A stretch of DNA of 64,000 nucleotides from Lineus longissimus. Its lineage: Eukaryota; Nemertea; Pilidiophora; Heteronemertea; Lineidae. Both the position numbers and the translations under genes were made by a program. Below the pieces are notes generated by a model that was not told the DNA's origin, made no database searches, and saw nothing but the letters and a program-made list of their open reading frames with translations. The stretch spans positions 9,679,501 through 9,743,500 of the forward strand of contig NC_088310.1 of NCBI RefSeq assembly GCF_910592395.1. The letters run 5' to 3'. The stretch's first letter is position 1, and every line of letters starts with the position of its first letter. This document shows, piece by piece, positions 46,730-64,000 of the stretch.

Positions 46730-47064
46730 AGCGAACTGAAACCGCCAAGCCAGTTCGTATGACCTCGTTTTCATTTCCCGCGTATCGGGTGATCAGAACG
46801 AGGCATGAATGAAACATGGCGCCCAGCTGTCAATCATTGAGTGACGTCACTACTATGGAATTTACTACGAAAATACATGAATGAAAGATCGCATGACTCA
46901 CGTGATTCTCACATGATTCTCAATAATAACAAATTGAACTGCGCATGCTCGGGCACTGGGGGCGGAGCTACAAATCTGAACTCGAATAGGAAGTTGGAAG
47001 TTTGACTTTCTCGGGCGGTGAAAGTCGAAAAGTTGAATAAATCGCTCGGCGGTTCCAGTTCGCT
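46730..47064 (-). mobile_element. TTAA-flanked MITE family B, copy 2
   Basis: Reverse-complement partner of 34448-34783, flanked by TTAA. It ends 48 bp from the NDUFAF7 stop codon. Its TTTAAT terminus reads ATTAAA on the minus strand (about 47064-47069), so it might contribute a variant poly(A) signal to NDUFAF7. Confidence 0.85.
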
Positions 47065-47111
47065 TTAATTGACCTATATATGAAATGAACAGTCTAGTCA
47101 TGTCACTCTTG

Positions 47112-54415
<7,304 letters not shown>

Positions 54416-55016
54416 GGTTTAATTGAGAGGGGTAACTACTTCATCATGACTGTCAATGTTGACACATGCATGCTTTGAATTGGTTGTGCTTTGAATGTCA
54501 ACAAATCTCAGGGAAATCCCCATGCCCTATTTTTCAACTAATCGATCACAACAGAATTATAAAAGCACCATCAATTTCTAAAACCACTTAAATGTATAGG
54601 TATCTCATGATACATTTATGAATTTAGCTACATAAATTTTGACTTGGAAGCCACGATTATCTTGATTTTTATAGATGTCACGATAGATTTTAGCAGAATG
54701 CATTGGTTGACTCTTTTTGGGAAAACCCCCACCTGGAGGGAGAGCCACGTCATAAATTAGTGTATAAATGCGCAAAGCTTAATAAAGTATTCTTATAAGT
54801 TATTGGAATATAAAGCATTCTTTTTAAACTATCTTAGATAAACTATGTCCTAACTCATACATTTATACAAGATTTTCTGTAAATGCGTATCAACAAAGAA
54901 GTAGAACTATATTTTCAGCGGAATCATATCCTTTAAGAAATAGTGGGTGCTCTTCGGTCGAACTGTGCTGGAACTTTCCCAGATGTGCTGTACCGGGTAC
55001 GAGTAATGTCATGATT
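54416..55016. promoter_or_regulatory. Shared upstream region of NDUFAF7 and ERO1
   Basis: 601 bp separate the divergent start codons. The sequence is AT-rich with no clear TATA or repeat. Both genes must start here unless non-coding first exons lie elsewhere, so a bidirectional promoter is inferred. No ER-stress element (CCAAT-N9-CCACG) was found. Confidence 0.5.
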
Positions 55017-58000
55017 ATGTCGTTTTTGATGGAGAAAATGATTCGATATTTATTTTCCGTGTTACTTATTACTACATTATGTCGATTTCATACAGTCGAA
55101 GGTGCAGAGAACTATGACAGCGCCAGAGATCGATGCTTTTGCAAGGTGAGAAATTGACAATCTAGCATGAAATGAACATGCCAGATAGCCACATCAGATG
55201 TGCATGACATGTCATCATCATGATGTCGATGATGAATTTTACATAGGTCCTGCATGTCAGGTGGCAGTGACATCTTGGTGCTGTAGCACTGTAGCCTACC
55301 CACTTGTCTAATTTAGCTCGAGCGGTATATTTTTGGATTGATGCCGATGCTGATGGCATGTATTATGTAATTGTAATTATGTCATGTATGTCACTATGTG
55401 CCTTAGGCTATGTTAGTCTATAGACCTGTAGTGACAGTCTTTAACTTGAGTCTATGCTTGAGATTGGCGCTCAACGGCTGAACACACAATACGGGATCTA
55501 ACGCTTAAAGGGGTACACCGTCCGTAAATACTTGTGGTCCAGTTAAATCAAAATCCACTTGGCCTATACACAATGTCCCGAGTCTGATGACGTAGTGCAG
55601 TTATCATAAATACAAATTTATCTAAACTTTGTATTCATAGTATTTGTAATCAGTCTACTCAACGGCAATGTTGAAATTTATATTTAGTATGTATTATCGC
55701 AATTGGAAACTTTTTAATTCAATTAGTTGAATTGCAAATTCAAAATGTTCAGCAAACGACGTAGGCCTTTAAGGGTTGACCATGTCCCACCAATTTGGCT
55801 AAAACTTGAAATACATGTACTGGTAGATCATGTACTAGTGAATGCCCATCTGCCGTAATTTGTTGTAATTGCTTTAGGATTCAGCTGAAGGCCAAAATGA
55901 TCATCGTATTCATATTATAGCTCATCCCAATAACCCAACTGTAGTGGCAAGTAAAAACGCTCAGCCTGCCTTGGAAGAAGAATACCCTTGAGAATAACAC
56001 ACCACCAAGTGTAGAGGGAACACTGAAGAAGAAAGAAAAAGGAGAATCAATTCCCAAGATTGCCAAGAATCAGGTAGGCCTTCCAGCTTGCCAAGCTGGC
56101 CTGGCCTGGGAAAGGACAAACGTTACTCAATGACATTGACTTACTGATTTTATAAAATGTTTTGACGTTTCAGCTGAAAGGCGAAATAGATGATTGTTCC
56201 TGTAAAGTGGAGAATGTGGACTCTTTCAATAACTTGAAAATATATCCAGTACTTAGAAGTCTTACTCAGAAGGATTACTTCAGATACTTCAAGGTATGTC
56301 TGCGTCTTTGCTTATTGGCAGGAAGGTCTTTATGCTATTATTACATCTAAGGGTGGGGGTAAAAAATGATGAAAGAATACTCCTAAGCACCTTTAAATGA
56401 CATCATATCAAGTTAGTCATACGTTTATGCCAAAGAAAGACAGAATTTTGGCGCGAACGTGATGTGATCATTGTTAAGTAAGCCTCAGATATTAAGGAAA
56501 GTAGGGTGTCTCCCAAATGATGTAATTAAGTCCTGGCAGCCCTGCGGTTTGATTTGTCTCTGCAAAAAAATGTCTCCAGTGGATTTGGCAGAAGGTGTCC
56601 ATACTGCAGACACCAGAGGTTAACTTGAATTGTATGGTAGCGACACATTTAGGACCTAAATCAAGGTATGCCTGCTTGCAGAGGTGTACACTACGGGTGG
56701 TTCCACTGCAATGAAGAACGAATGCCAAATCAAACTTTGCTGAAGTTGCACTTTCACAAAACCGTGACATATAAAAGATTATTGAGAATATTTTCTGGTT
56801 TTAACACATACCTACGGGTAACAACGATTCTCCATTCATACGCAGGTGAACATCAACAAACCATGTGCCTTCTGGGAAAACACATTTGAATGTAGCCTCC
56901 GCGATTGTCATGTCGAACCGTGTACAAAGGTGAGTAAGAATTAATTTCAGGAGAAAATTGAAGATTGCATGAATGTGCTTGTTTTGGAGGCAGGGCATTG
57001 TGTCTGCAGCACATAAGATAAACTCTTTAACTTTCGAGTCCTGTGCATCCTGACAATATCAAGGCCATTTCACTCGATACATATTAGTCCCTCAATGCGT
57101 AAGGAGAAGTCGTGTTGTAGGCCCTGTTTGCAAGAGGATGAGTCCTGTGCGGAGCATTCCACATTAGTGATGCAGTTTTTGTCTCCAGGCAGTCAAAAGA
57201 GGTAATTACCCCCCCCCCCCCCCCCACTGTATACATTGTGAATTGTATCATCTCTGGTCCTCCCAGTCCACTGTGTTATTTTGTATTGATGGTATAAATG
57301 TAGCCCCAGGTTTTAGCATAAATAACCAAAAAGTGTGGACAAATGACGGGAAGTGAGGTCTCTCCCTATGAAGCACATTTAATCCCTCTCATAGCTTAAA
57401 ATGCTGTTTCTAAACTATCATCATGTTTATCCCTGCCATGCCTGCCCCCGCCCCACTGATAACCAAATAACGTGGACAATTGACAGGAAGTGATGTCTCC
57501 CCCCCGGGAAGCTCATTTAATATGTCTCATCGGATGTTGTTTCTAAACTATCATCACCACCTCCCATCAATATTAAACCTGTTGCCTACTGCTGATGACA
57601 TTTTATTGGATTCTCTATCATATTTATCTTCTGATTATTGTCTGTTTTTCATTAATATTGCTGGCAATGAGGATGTCAGTGGCGGTTGAGAAACAGGTGG
57701 CGAGTTCCTATTGGTCAGTTGGTTCTTTTTACTTGCGGGATCGGCAAATGATGTGGAAAGTTTTATGATTATAATGTCTGTTGATTAAATCAAGAATGGA
57801 TTAATCCATATTTGATTATATTAATTGAAAATCATACCATTCGTTTCCCTGGTATAAATGCATAATAAAGTGAGATAAGTGTCTGAATTTATAATCTAGC
57901 ATTGGCTGGATAAAATTTGTATTTATATTATACAATAAAGATGAATTTATGAGATAATTTTAAGCGTTATCTGGTAAAGTGAATTGAACATGGGTTACAT

Positions 58001-61000
58001 GTACTGTAGTCAGTTCGGTATCACCTGCCCAGTCTCCTTTCACAAAACAGTATATTGTTTTCGTCCCCAAGTTCCACAAAAAGTGAAAAAAATTGAAAAC
58101 ACCTGTCAGAATCATCAGGTTTGTGTGAAGTTTATGCTGAGTTAGCCCTCCATGCAGCAATCATCTTTGTGTGGATCGATGCATTGGCACGCGCTGTGCA
58201 GCTTGAGGAATGACATCATGCTGCATTGAATTGTTATCGATTACCCCAGTACAATGATGACACAGGCAATAAAAATGACAAAAACTTCCGACAAATAGTT
58301 TACCAATGAAACATGAGTAAACAAATAAGATAATAAATGTTTGTTTTTCTCATGTTTGTTTTTTGCAGGCCCGCCCTTCAATATTATTGTTAAGCTGGCC
58401 TGGATAAAAAGGAGGCGTTTGAAAATTCATAGCCCATGTACTTTCCTTAATGAGATATGTGACAAAAGTGGTCGATAACACCTCAGTTGATCTGGAGGAC
58501 TTAACACTCATCGGCTTAGAATGCTTCCGCCTGGTGCATCAGAACTTCCCCTATAAAAGCTTTCAAAGTATTGATTCTGTTGTCGGTGGTACTTCTAAAA
58601 CCTTCAAACTAGGCATGTAGAGTCATATGTAGATGTGGCACAAATGCAGCTTGGGGAAGATTTTATAGAAGGCAGTTGTTGAAAGGTGCAGTCCCATCCG
58701 CCTGGTGCATCAGAACTTCATTATGAAAGCTTTCAAAGTATTGATTCTGTTGTTGGTGGTACTTCTAAAACCTTCAAACTAGGCATGTAGAGTCATATGT
58801 AGATGTGGCACAGATGCAACTTGGGGAAGATTTTATGGAAGGCAGTTGTTGAAAGGTGCAGTCCTATCAGTTGTTTAGGGAGATATGAAAGTGATCTGTT
58901 TGATATGGTACCAGCAGTGTACACTGCTGATGGTACTAAAACTACCGGTATCAAATTACTGAATTATTATGTCAGTCGGGTTAGTTTTAGGGGGTATGGG
59001 TTTGTATAGATGTACAGTAGAGTTGCTCTTCTTAAGGATGGCCTTGGGGCCGACAGATGAGCTGTCGTCCTGATTACAGAGGTTGAATTGTTTCGAAGCG
59101 ACTCATTTGGGACCAAAATCGCTGTCCTTATGGGTGTCCCCTGATGGCAGTTTAAGTGGAGTTGTCTAATAGATAAGGGAGTTGTTGTCTAAAATCACAA
59201 GGCTCCTGTTGTATGGGAAGCCCTATCATTTCCTCCAAGTCAAATCCAACATGGCCGCCGAGTGGGTGGTGGACGCTGGTACATTTAGGACAACAACTTG
59301 CTAATCTGGCACACAAATGTCATGAAATGTTCAGGAAATGTCAAAAAATGACCTGCTTATTTCGTTGATGACCATTGGATTTTATTTCGATGACTTTTAA
59401 CCTGCTTTAAAACCTGTTGTAAGCAGTTTAGGATGACCCGTTTGCCTACAGTATAGTTTATGAAAACGTTTGAGACTGTTGTAATCTCTCTGTTCACTAC
59501 GATATGACACAGATTGTGTTGATTGGCAGGAAAATCACACCCAGGCTTGCAGATTTCGCGTGAATCAATACACGTGTTGGTGGGAAAGGACAGATGGAGC
59601 ATAGTCTGTTTGTGACTTATCTTTTTGCGAATTCTTAGATCGTGTCGTTGCATGTATGGTTTATATTCAACTTGTTTGGGTCAGGTCTCTAAACGGACCA
59701 GATGACTGCACTAACATCACAAGAAAGAAAAGAAGTATCCCCATTATGGTGGGTGACTTGGCAATTGTGGGTTTTGCAACCCAATTTCCGAGAGTAACTA
59801 GGCAATTGGGGTTTTTGAAACCCAATTGCGGAGTAATTCAGCAGTTTTTTTCTTTCAAAAGAGGGTACAATCACAATTTTCACATGGGCAAAGATGTATA
59901 AAGTAATGGTTTTATCATTGGAAATTGCACCCATTTGTGGAAATGATAAATGGAAGCAAACCCTGAAAACATGGAAAAGGATGTTTTCGCAAAGATTTAG
60001 GGCTGCAAAAATAAAGTGGTTTATAATAATACCCATTTTCAGGTGTGTTGTGCAAGTGTGTCAGTTGTTTTGCCACATTCACTCCAAGCATTATATACAG
60101 GGGCGACATTTTCGATTCTTGGAGGATTTCCATTTTTTTTCCCTCTTGAAAAGGGTTAAATTTGACGGCAGCATGTAAAAAATCTACACCTTAGCTCTCT
60201 GTAGGACCTTAAATTTTCAAAATGGGACCAAAAATACGTATTTTAGAATACTTTTTTAAACTAAAGTAAGGGCAGTCTTCAGGACAACATTTTTACTTGG
60301 GAAATGGTTTGGGGTTTTACTCTGAATACTGTCCCATCCCTGACAATACTAATGTCCTGGTACATTCTATTTTTACAGGAGCAGCTGCCAGAAGGCCTGA
60401 AAGGAAAAACGAATAGTAATGAAGGTGTGGAAGATCATGCCAAAAATAAAGTAGGTATATTTGATTTGGCAGATCAAATGCAAACATGTCTTATCTTGCA
60501 CATTTTCTGAGGAGTTTTTGCCCTGGGCGTTGTTTTCAAGGTGATGAATTGACACACAGATTCAGCAAAAGTAAGCATTGGAATTGGAATTATTACTGAG
60601 AGGAAAAAGCTGTAAGGTCATACTCCTAAATTTTAAAACCTTGATCACCTACACGATGAGTTAAGGATCATAGGCCTACCCTCAAAAATATATTTAACAT
60701 TCAACGGGTTTGCCTTATGTAATTGTCATATTAGGGCCGTTTAGACGCTTTCCAAAAAGACCGCATAAGACCGCATTCCGATCCGATCCGATCGAAACCC
60801 CATTCCAGACCGGATGTGGTCTCATTTTAATGTACCCGTTTAGACGCTAACAGCAATGAGGACTGATGTGGACTAATTTCTTTTGGTTCCACCAATAATC
60901 CGCAGGATGTTGCGGTGGCGTCACCGATTTAGCGCCACAATGCGGGTTATAATGGTACTAGGCAAGCTCGTTCTTATGGTAGCTGCTGTCTAGCTTCCGC

Positions 61001-63995
61001 TAAATGGATTGATCGCTCCAAATATGTATGAGATCGAAAACAACCATGTCCGTGAACTTATCCTTCACCATATTGGAATAATGAAAATAAGCCAAGAGAA
61101 AATACTATAAAACTGACAATCAAAACGACATTAATTCCCACGAAAATACACGTGTTTATAATGAAAGGAAGTATTGCCGAAGTACCATATCCAATACGCA
61201 TGCGTGTTGGTAAAAAAATTAGTCCAGATGAGACCGCATTAGGCCCGATCGCGTTTAGACGACCAAATTTGATCCGGATGCATCCGGATGCATCCGGATT
61301 AGCCCCGATGGAACCAGCAAAAGAGGTGGCCCACTTGAAGACCCGATGGGACCACATGAGACCCGATCGGTTTGCGTTTACACCAGGGAAATTTAGACCG
61401 CATTCGGATTCGATCGGATCTCATCGGGCCTTTTTTCTGTCGTCTAAACGGCCCTATTGTCTTGGTCCAAATCTTTGCGTTATCATTGTTCGAACTTTCA
61501 TTGCATTAGTTTTGATCTTAAGACATAAATAATTCATTGAGAAAACATTTTGCTCAATTCTTTGAATGCTGCAACAAAGTATAATCTCGGCCCCTTGTTA
61601 TTTCAGTACAAGAAAGAAGCACAGGACCAGCCAGTCAGTGATTGCACGCTGGATAAAGATGACTATGATGATAAGCTAGGCTTCCTCGATCAAACAATCA
61701 GGTTAAAAACATATTAATATGATTTCCGCGGAATGGTCTGCTGATCAAATTTGGTTTGTTGAGTTTGTCCCTGGATTGTATTTTCATACGTTGCTCATGG
61801 TGTTGTTTATAGCCGCGCGTACACCACCTGAAAATGGACGACCAATCTTGGTTCGCAAACCAATGCCGCACAATCGAAAATCCACCAAGCGCTTACACCA
61901 GCGCTGCAGCTAGTTATAAAATCCGGCAACAGATGGCGCGCAAACAATAAGCAGAAAGCGCCATTTCGAAAGTGCCGCCTGTCGCCGAACCATCTTACTA
62001 GCTAATTGCCGATCCATTAGTGCGTACACCATGACAAAGCCGAGCTTTTAACAAGCCGGGCGAATTTGGACCATCAAAGCTTGATGGTCCAAATTCGCCC
62101 GGCAATTTGTACCGGCAATGGATTGCCGAACAAATTTGTTGCGACAATGTGGTGGTGTACGTGCAATTGGTCCACCAATATTTCGTGGTGTACGCGCAAC
62201 TTATATACTGAGTGTTGAAAAATTTAGTGACATTTCTGGGAGCACAAAAAAAAGACTTTTTGTCTCTAGACTTTTAAAACGCTTTTTTGGTAAAAGCGTT
62301 TTAGGGAAATAGTGCTCTAGAATACTCACTTTAAAAGCTAAATGTAAGTAGGATTTGAGCGCTTTAGAAAAACTTTATATGATTGATATGTGAAAAAGGC
62401 TTTATTTTAAAACCTTATTTACAGTTTGAAGAAAACTGAAAATAGAAACGTTTGTTTTACTTTTTCGAGATTGTGATTTTTGAAGTGTCTGTTGTTAATT
62501 TCAGTCAGCCAGCTGAAGAGGCCTTTAAATCATGGAAGCAACATGACGATCAGCAGGAGACATTCTGTGAAATCGATGGTTAGTGGAAATTATTTCCTAG
62601 TTATGTTTTTTCTCTCTCCAGCATTATGTGCAAATGCATTTATGTCTGGTTGGAAAGAGCAGGTGGTGATGAGGACAACCCTGGAGTCTGTGACAACAAA
62701 AAAATCATTCACCTAATCATTTTGTATTTTTCAGACATGTCAGATTATGTTTGCCCATGTTTAGTACAGTGACACCTCCCTCAGTGGACACCTCTCTATT
62801 AAGGACACTAGTTTTGGTCCATTCAATTTGACCTCTCTAATCAGGACACCTGTCTATTAAGGACATCACTTGTCAGTCCCGAGGGTGTCCTTAATAGAGA
62901 GGTTCTACTGTATATCGAAATTGCGATAGATGGCATATTATGATATAGGCTAGTGTACAAAGTACGGGACTCACCGGGAAATATGTGTATTTTAGTTTGG
63001 GGAATCCTGTACACCAGCCCATATTTCAGATAAACCCTGACCCGAACTTTACAAACTGAAGTACAGAGTGAATCCAGGCACAAAGGTGTCTCCAGATGAT
63101 GGTTTGAATCGACAGCTGGAATTTTTCAGACTAACACTTTAGCAAACTTTAAAAAGTCAACATTTTAATTGTAATGCAAAATAACCATTATTCGTTTGGT
63201 TTGGCGGCAAACATGATATTTAGTCTGCAGCTAATTGAAAATTCACAAATTCTCCTCTCAAACCTGCAGCAAACTTGATATTTAGTCTGCAGCTAATTGA
63301 AAATTCACAAATTCTCCTCTCAAACCTGCAGCAAACATGATATTTAGTCTGCAGCTAATCGAAAATTCACAAATTCTCCTCTCAAACCTGCAGCAAATAT
63401 GATATTTAGTCTGCAGCTAATTGAAAATTCACAAATTCTCCTCTCAAACCTGCAGCAAATATGATATTTAGTCTGCAGCTAATTGAAAATTCACAAATTC
63501 TCCTCTCAAACCTGCAGCAAATATGATATTTAGTCTGCAGCTAATTGAAAATTCACAAATTCTCCTCTCAAACCTGCAGCAAATATGATATTTAGTCTGC
63601 AGCTAATTGAAAATTCACAAATTCTCCTCTCAAACCTGCAGCAAACATGATATTTAGTCTGCAGCTTATCGAAAATTCACAAATTCTCCTCTCAAACCTG
63701 CAGCAAACTTGATATTGAGTCTGCAGCTAATTGAAATTCACAAATTCTACTCCCAAACCTGCAGCAAACATGATATTGAGTCTGCAGCTAATTGAAATTC
63801 ACAATCCCGTCTCCAACTTACTAACATATCACAGTTTTAGTAACCTGACTCATGATGTCCACTTCTGATTTCAGATGAAAACGCCGCCAACATGCAGTAT
63901 GTGGACCTGTTGTTGAATCCAGAGCGCTTCACTGGTTACAAGGGGCAGTCGGCACAGAGGATCTGGAGTAGTATTTATAATGAAAACTGTTTCAA
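55017..63995 (+). CDS. ERO1: ER oxidoreductin 1, 5' part (runs off window)
   Basis: This is the flavin-dependent ER oxidase that recharges PDI. Coding exons: 55017-55145, 56174-56293, 56846-56929, 60379-60450, 61607-61701, 62505-62578 and 63875-63995 (donor GTAAG at 63996). All phases agree, giving about 205 residues of an expected 450-500. Signal peptide: basic start, then [12 protein letters not shown], cleavage near VEGAENYD. Family cysteines are conserved: [19 protein letters not shown], then C90, C99, C104 and C109 in [22 protein letters not shown], with the same 9-5-5 spacing as the C85/94/99/104 set of human ERO1A (shuttle pair C94-C99). Exon 7 has the flavin-region sequence [16 protein letters not shown] and ends NENCF. 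The catalytic CxxCxxC and most FAD-binding residues are beyond the window. Orthology to ERO1A versus ERO1B cannot be told; invertebrates usually have one gene. Confidence 0.95.
55945..56073 (+). other. Possible optional exon in ERO1 intron 1
   Basis: A 129-nt open segment (43 codons) starts after CCCAACTGTAG and ends at CAG|GTAGGC. It is phase 0 on both sides, so it could be included without frameshift between exons 1 and 2. It encodes a Lys/Glu/Pro-rich stretch ([20 protein letters not shown]). No such insert is known to me in ERO1, so chance or a pseudo-exon is more likely. Confidence 0.25.
58522..58870. repeat. Tandem duplication of about 175 bp
   Basis: Two adjacent copies share CCGCCTGGTGCATCAGAACT, AAAGCTTTCAAAGTATTGAT and GGCATGTAGAGTCATATGTA. 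It lies in ERO1 intron 3. Confidence 0.8.
59013..59135 (+). mobile_element. pogo-like MITE (family P), strongly diverged
   Basis: CAGTAGAGTTGCTCTTCTTA, TCATTTGGGACCAAAATCGC and GTCCTTATGGGTGTCC are recognisable. It is the oldest-looking copy. Confidence 0.5.
60733..61455. mobile_element. TIR element, AGGGCCGTTTAGACG ends
   Basis: A 15-bp perfect terminal inverted repeat (AGGGCCGTTTAGACG and CGTCTAAACGGCCCT) bounds 723 bp. The subterminal regions are rich in ATCCGATC/GATCGGAT repeats, which may be transposase-binding arrays. A 126-codon open frame on the plus strand has no recognisable domain. It lies in ERO1 intron 4. Confidence 0.75.
61815..62197. mobile_element. TIR element, GCGCGTACACCAC ends
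   Basis: GCGCGTACACCAC at the left and GTGGTGTACGCGC at the right. The interior has a palindrome at about 62056-62104 with 23-bp arms (GCCGGGCGAATTTGGACC...) and a 3-nt spacer. It lies in ERO1 intron 5. Confidence 0.75.
62767..62910 (+). mobile_element. pogo-like MITE (family P)
   Basis: TA then CAGTGACACCTCCCTCAGTG, running to AGAGGTTCTACTG then TA, with part of the interior deleted. It lies in ERO1 intron 6. Confidence 0.8.
63188..63810. repeat. 62-bp minisatellite upstream of ERO1 exon 7
   Basis: GATATTTAGTCTGCAGC recurs every 62 bp (63215, 63277, 63339 and on), about 10 copies. Nearly all units contain ATTCTCCTCTCAAACCTGCAG, a pyrimidine tract ending in CAG. The array stops about 65 bp before exon 7. 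Confidence 0.9.
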
Positions 63996-64000
63996 GTAAG

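Noticed and set aside
59656-60178. Overlapping open frames on both strands in ERO1 intron 3
   Set aside because: They fall in a repeat-like stretch with CCCAATT/AATTGGG inverted motifs and an end resembling the hAT-like MITE; no protein family seen.
63188-63810. CRISPR-like regular array
   Set aside because: Same reason: uninterrupted 62-bp tandem repeat without spacers.

Overview
This is animal nuclear DNA. It has multi-exon genes with GT-AG introns, long introns, and about a third or more of the readable sequence in miniature inverted-repeat elements, SINE and LINE tails and minisatellites. The gene set (a tetra-domain NXF1, POLR2I, NDUFAF7 and ERO1) is metazoan. The repeat types (pearl/Helentron-like element with a GAC-rich microsatellite, tRNA-headed SINEs, CR1/L2-like tails, TTAA- and TA-flanked MITEs) suggest a marine invertebrate. 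A lophotrochozoan such as a mollusc or brachiopod seems most likely, but the phylum is an inference. All coordinates were read by hand from the sequence.

Layout. 0-3 kb: TTAA-flanked elements, then an unrecognised five-exon candidate gene on the plus strand (1828-2975). 3-8.3 kb: no supported gene. 8.3-10.4 kb: a duplicated small zinc-finger-like ORF, a TIR element, a frameshifted unrecognised ORF on the minus strand, and an orphan open exon. 12.0-16.6 kb, minus: POLR2I (RPB9), five exons, 127 aa. 16.9-38.6 kb, plus: NXF1, 22 coding exons, 645 aa, beginning with a 10-nt coding exon. 38.6-47.1 kb: 3'UTR, minisatellites and repeats. 47.1-54.4 kb, minus: NDUFAF7, ten exons, 416 aa. 55.0-64.0 kb, plus: the first seven coding exons of ERO1, which runs off the window.

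Gene logic. There are two head-to-head pairs. POLR2I and NXF1 have start codons 290 bp apart. NDUFAF7 and ERO1 have start codons about 600 bp apart. Each pair probably shares a bidirectional promoter. The first couples an RNA polymerase II subunit to the principal mRNA export receptor. The second couples a mitochondrial complex I assembly methyltransferase to the ER disulfide oxidase. NXF1 and NDUFAF7 are tail to tail.

The most interesting non-genic signals are: a 7.3-kb NXF1 intron at about the position of the regulated, retained intron of mammalian NXF1; two intronic minisatellites whose every unit carries a 3'-splice-site-like pyrimidine tract plus CAG; a nested transposon with a 9-bp target duplication; a pogo-like MITE family with 15 copies; and several long near-perfect hairpins.
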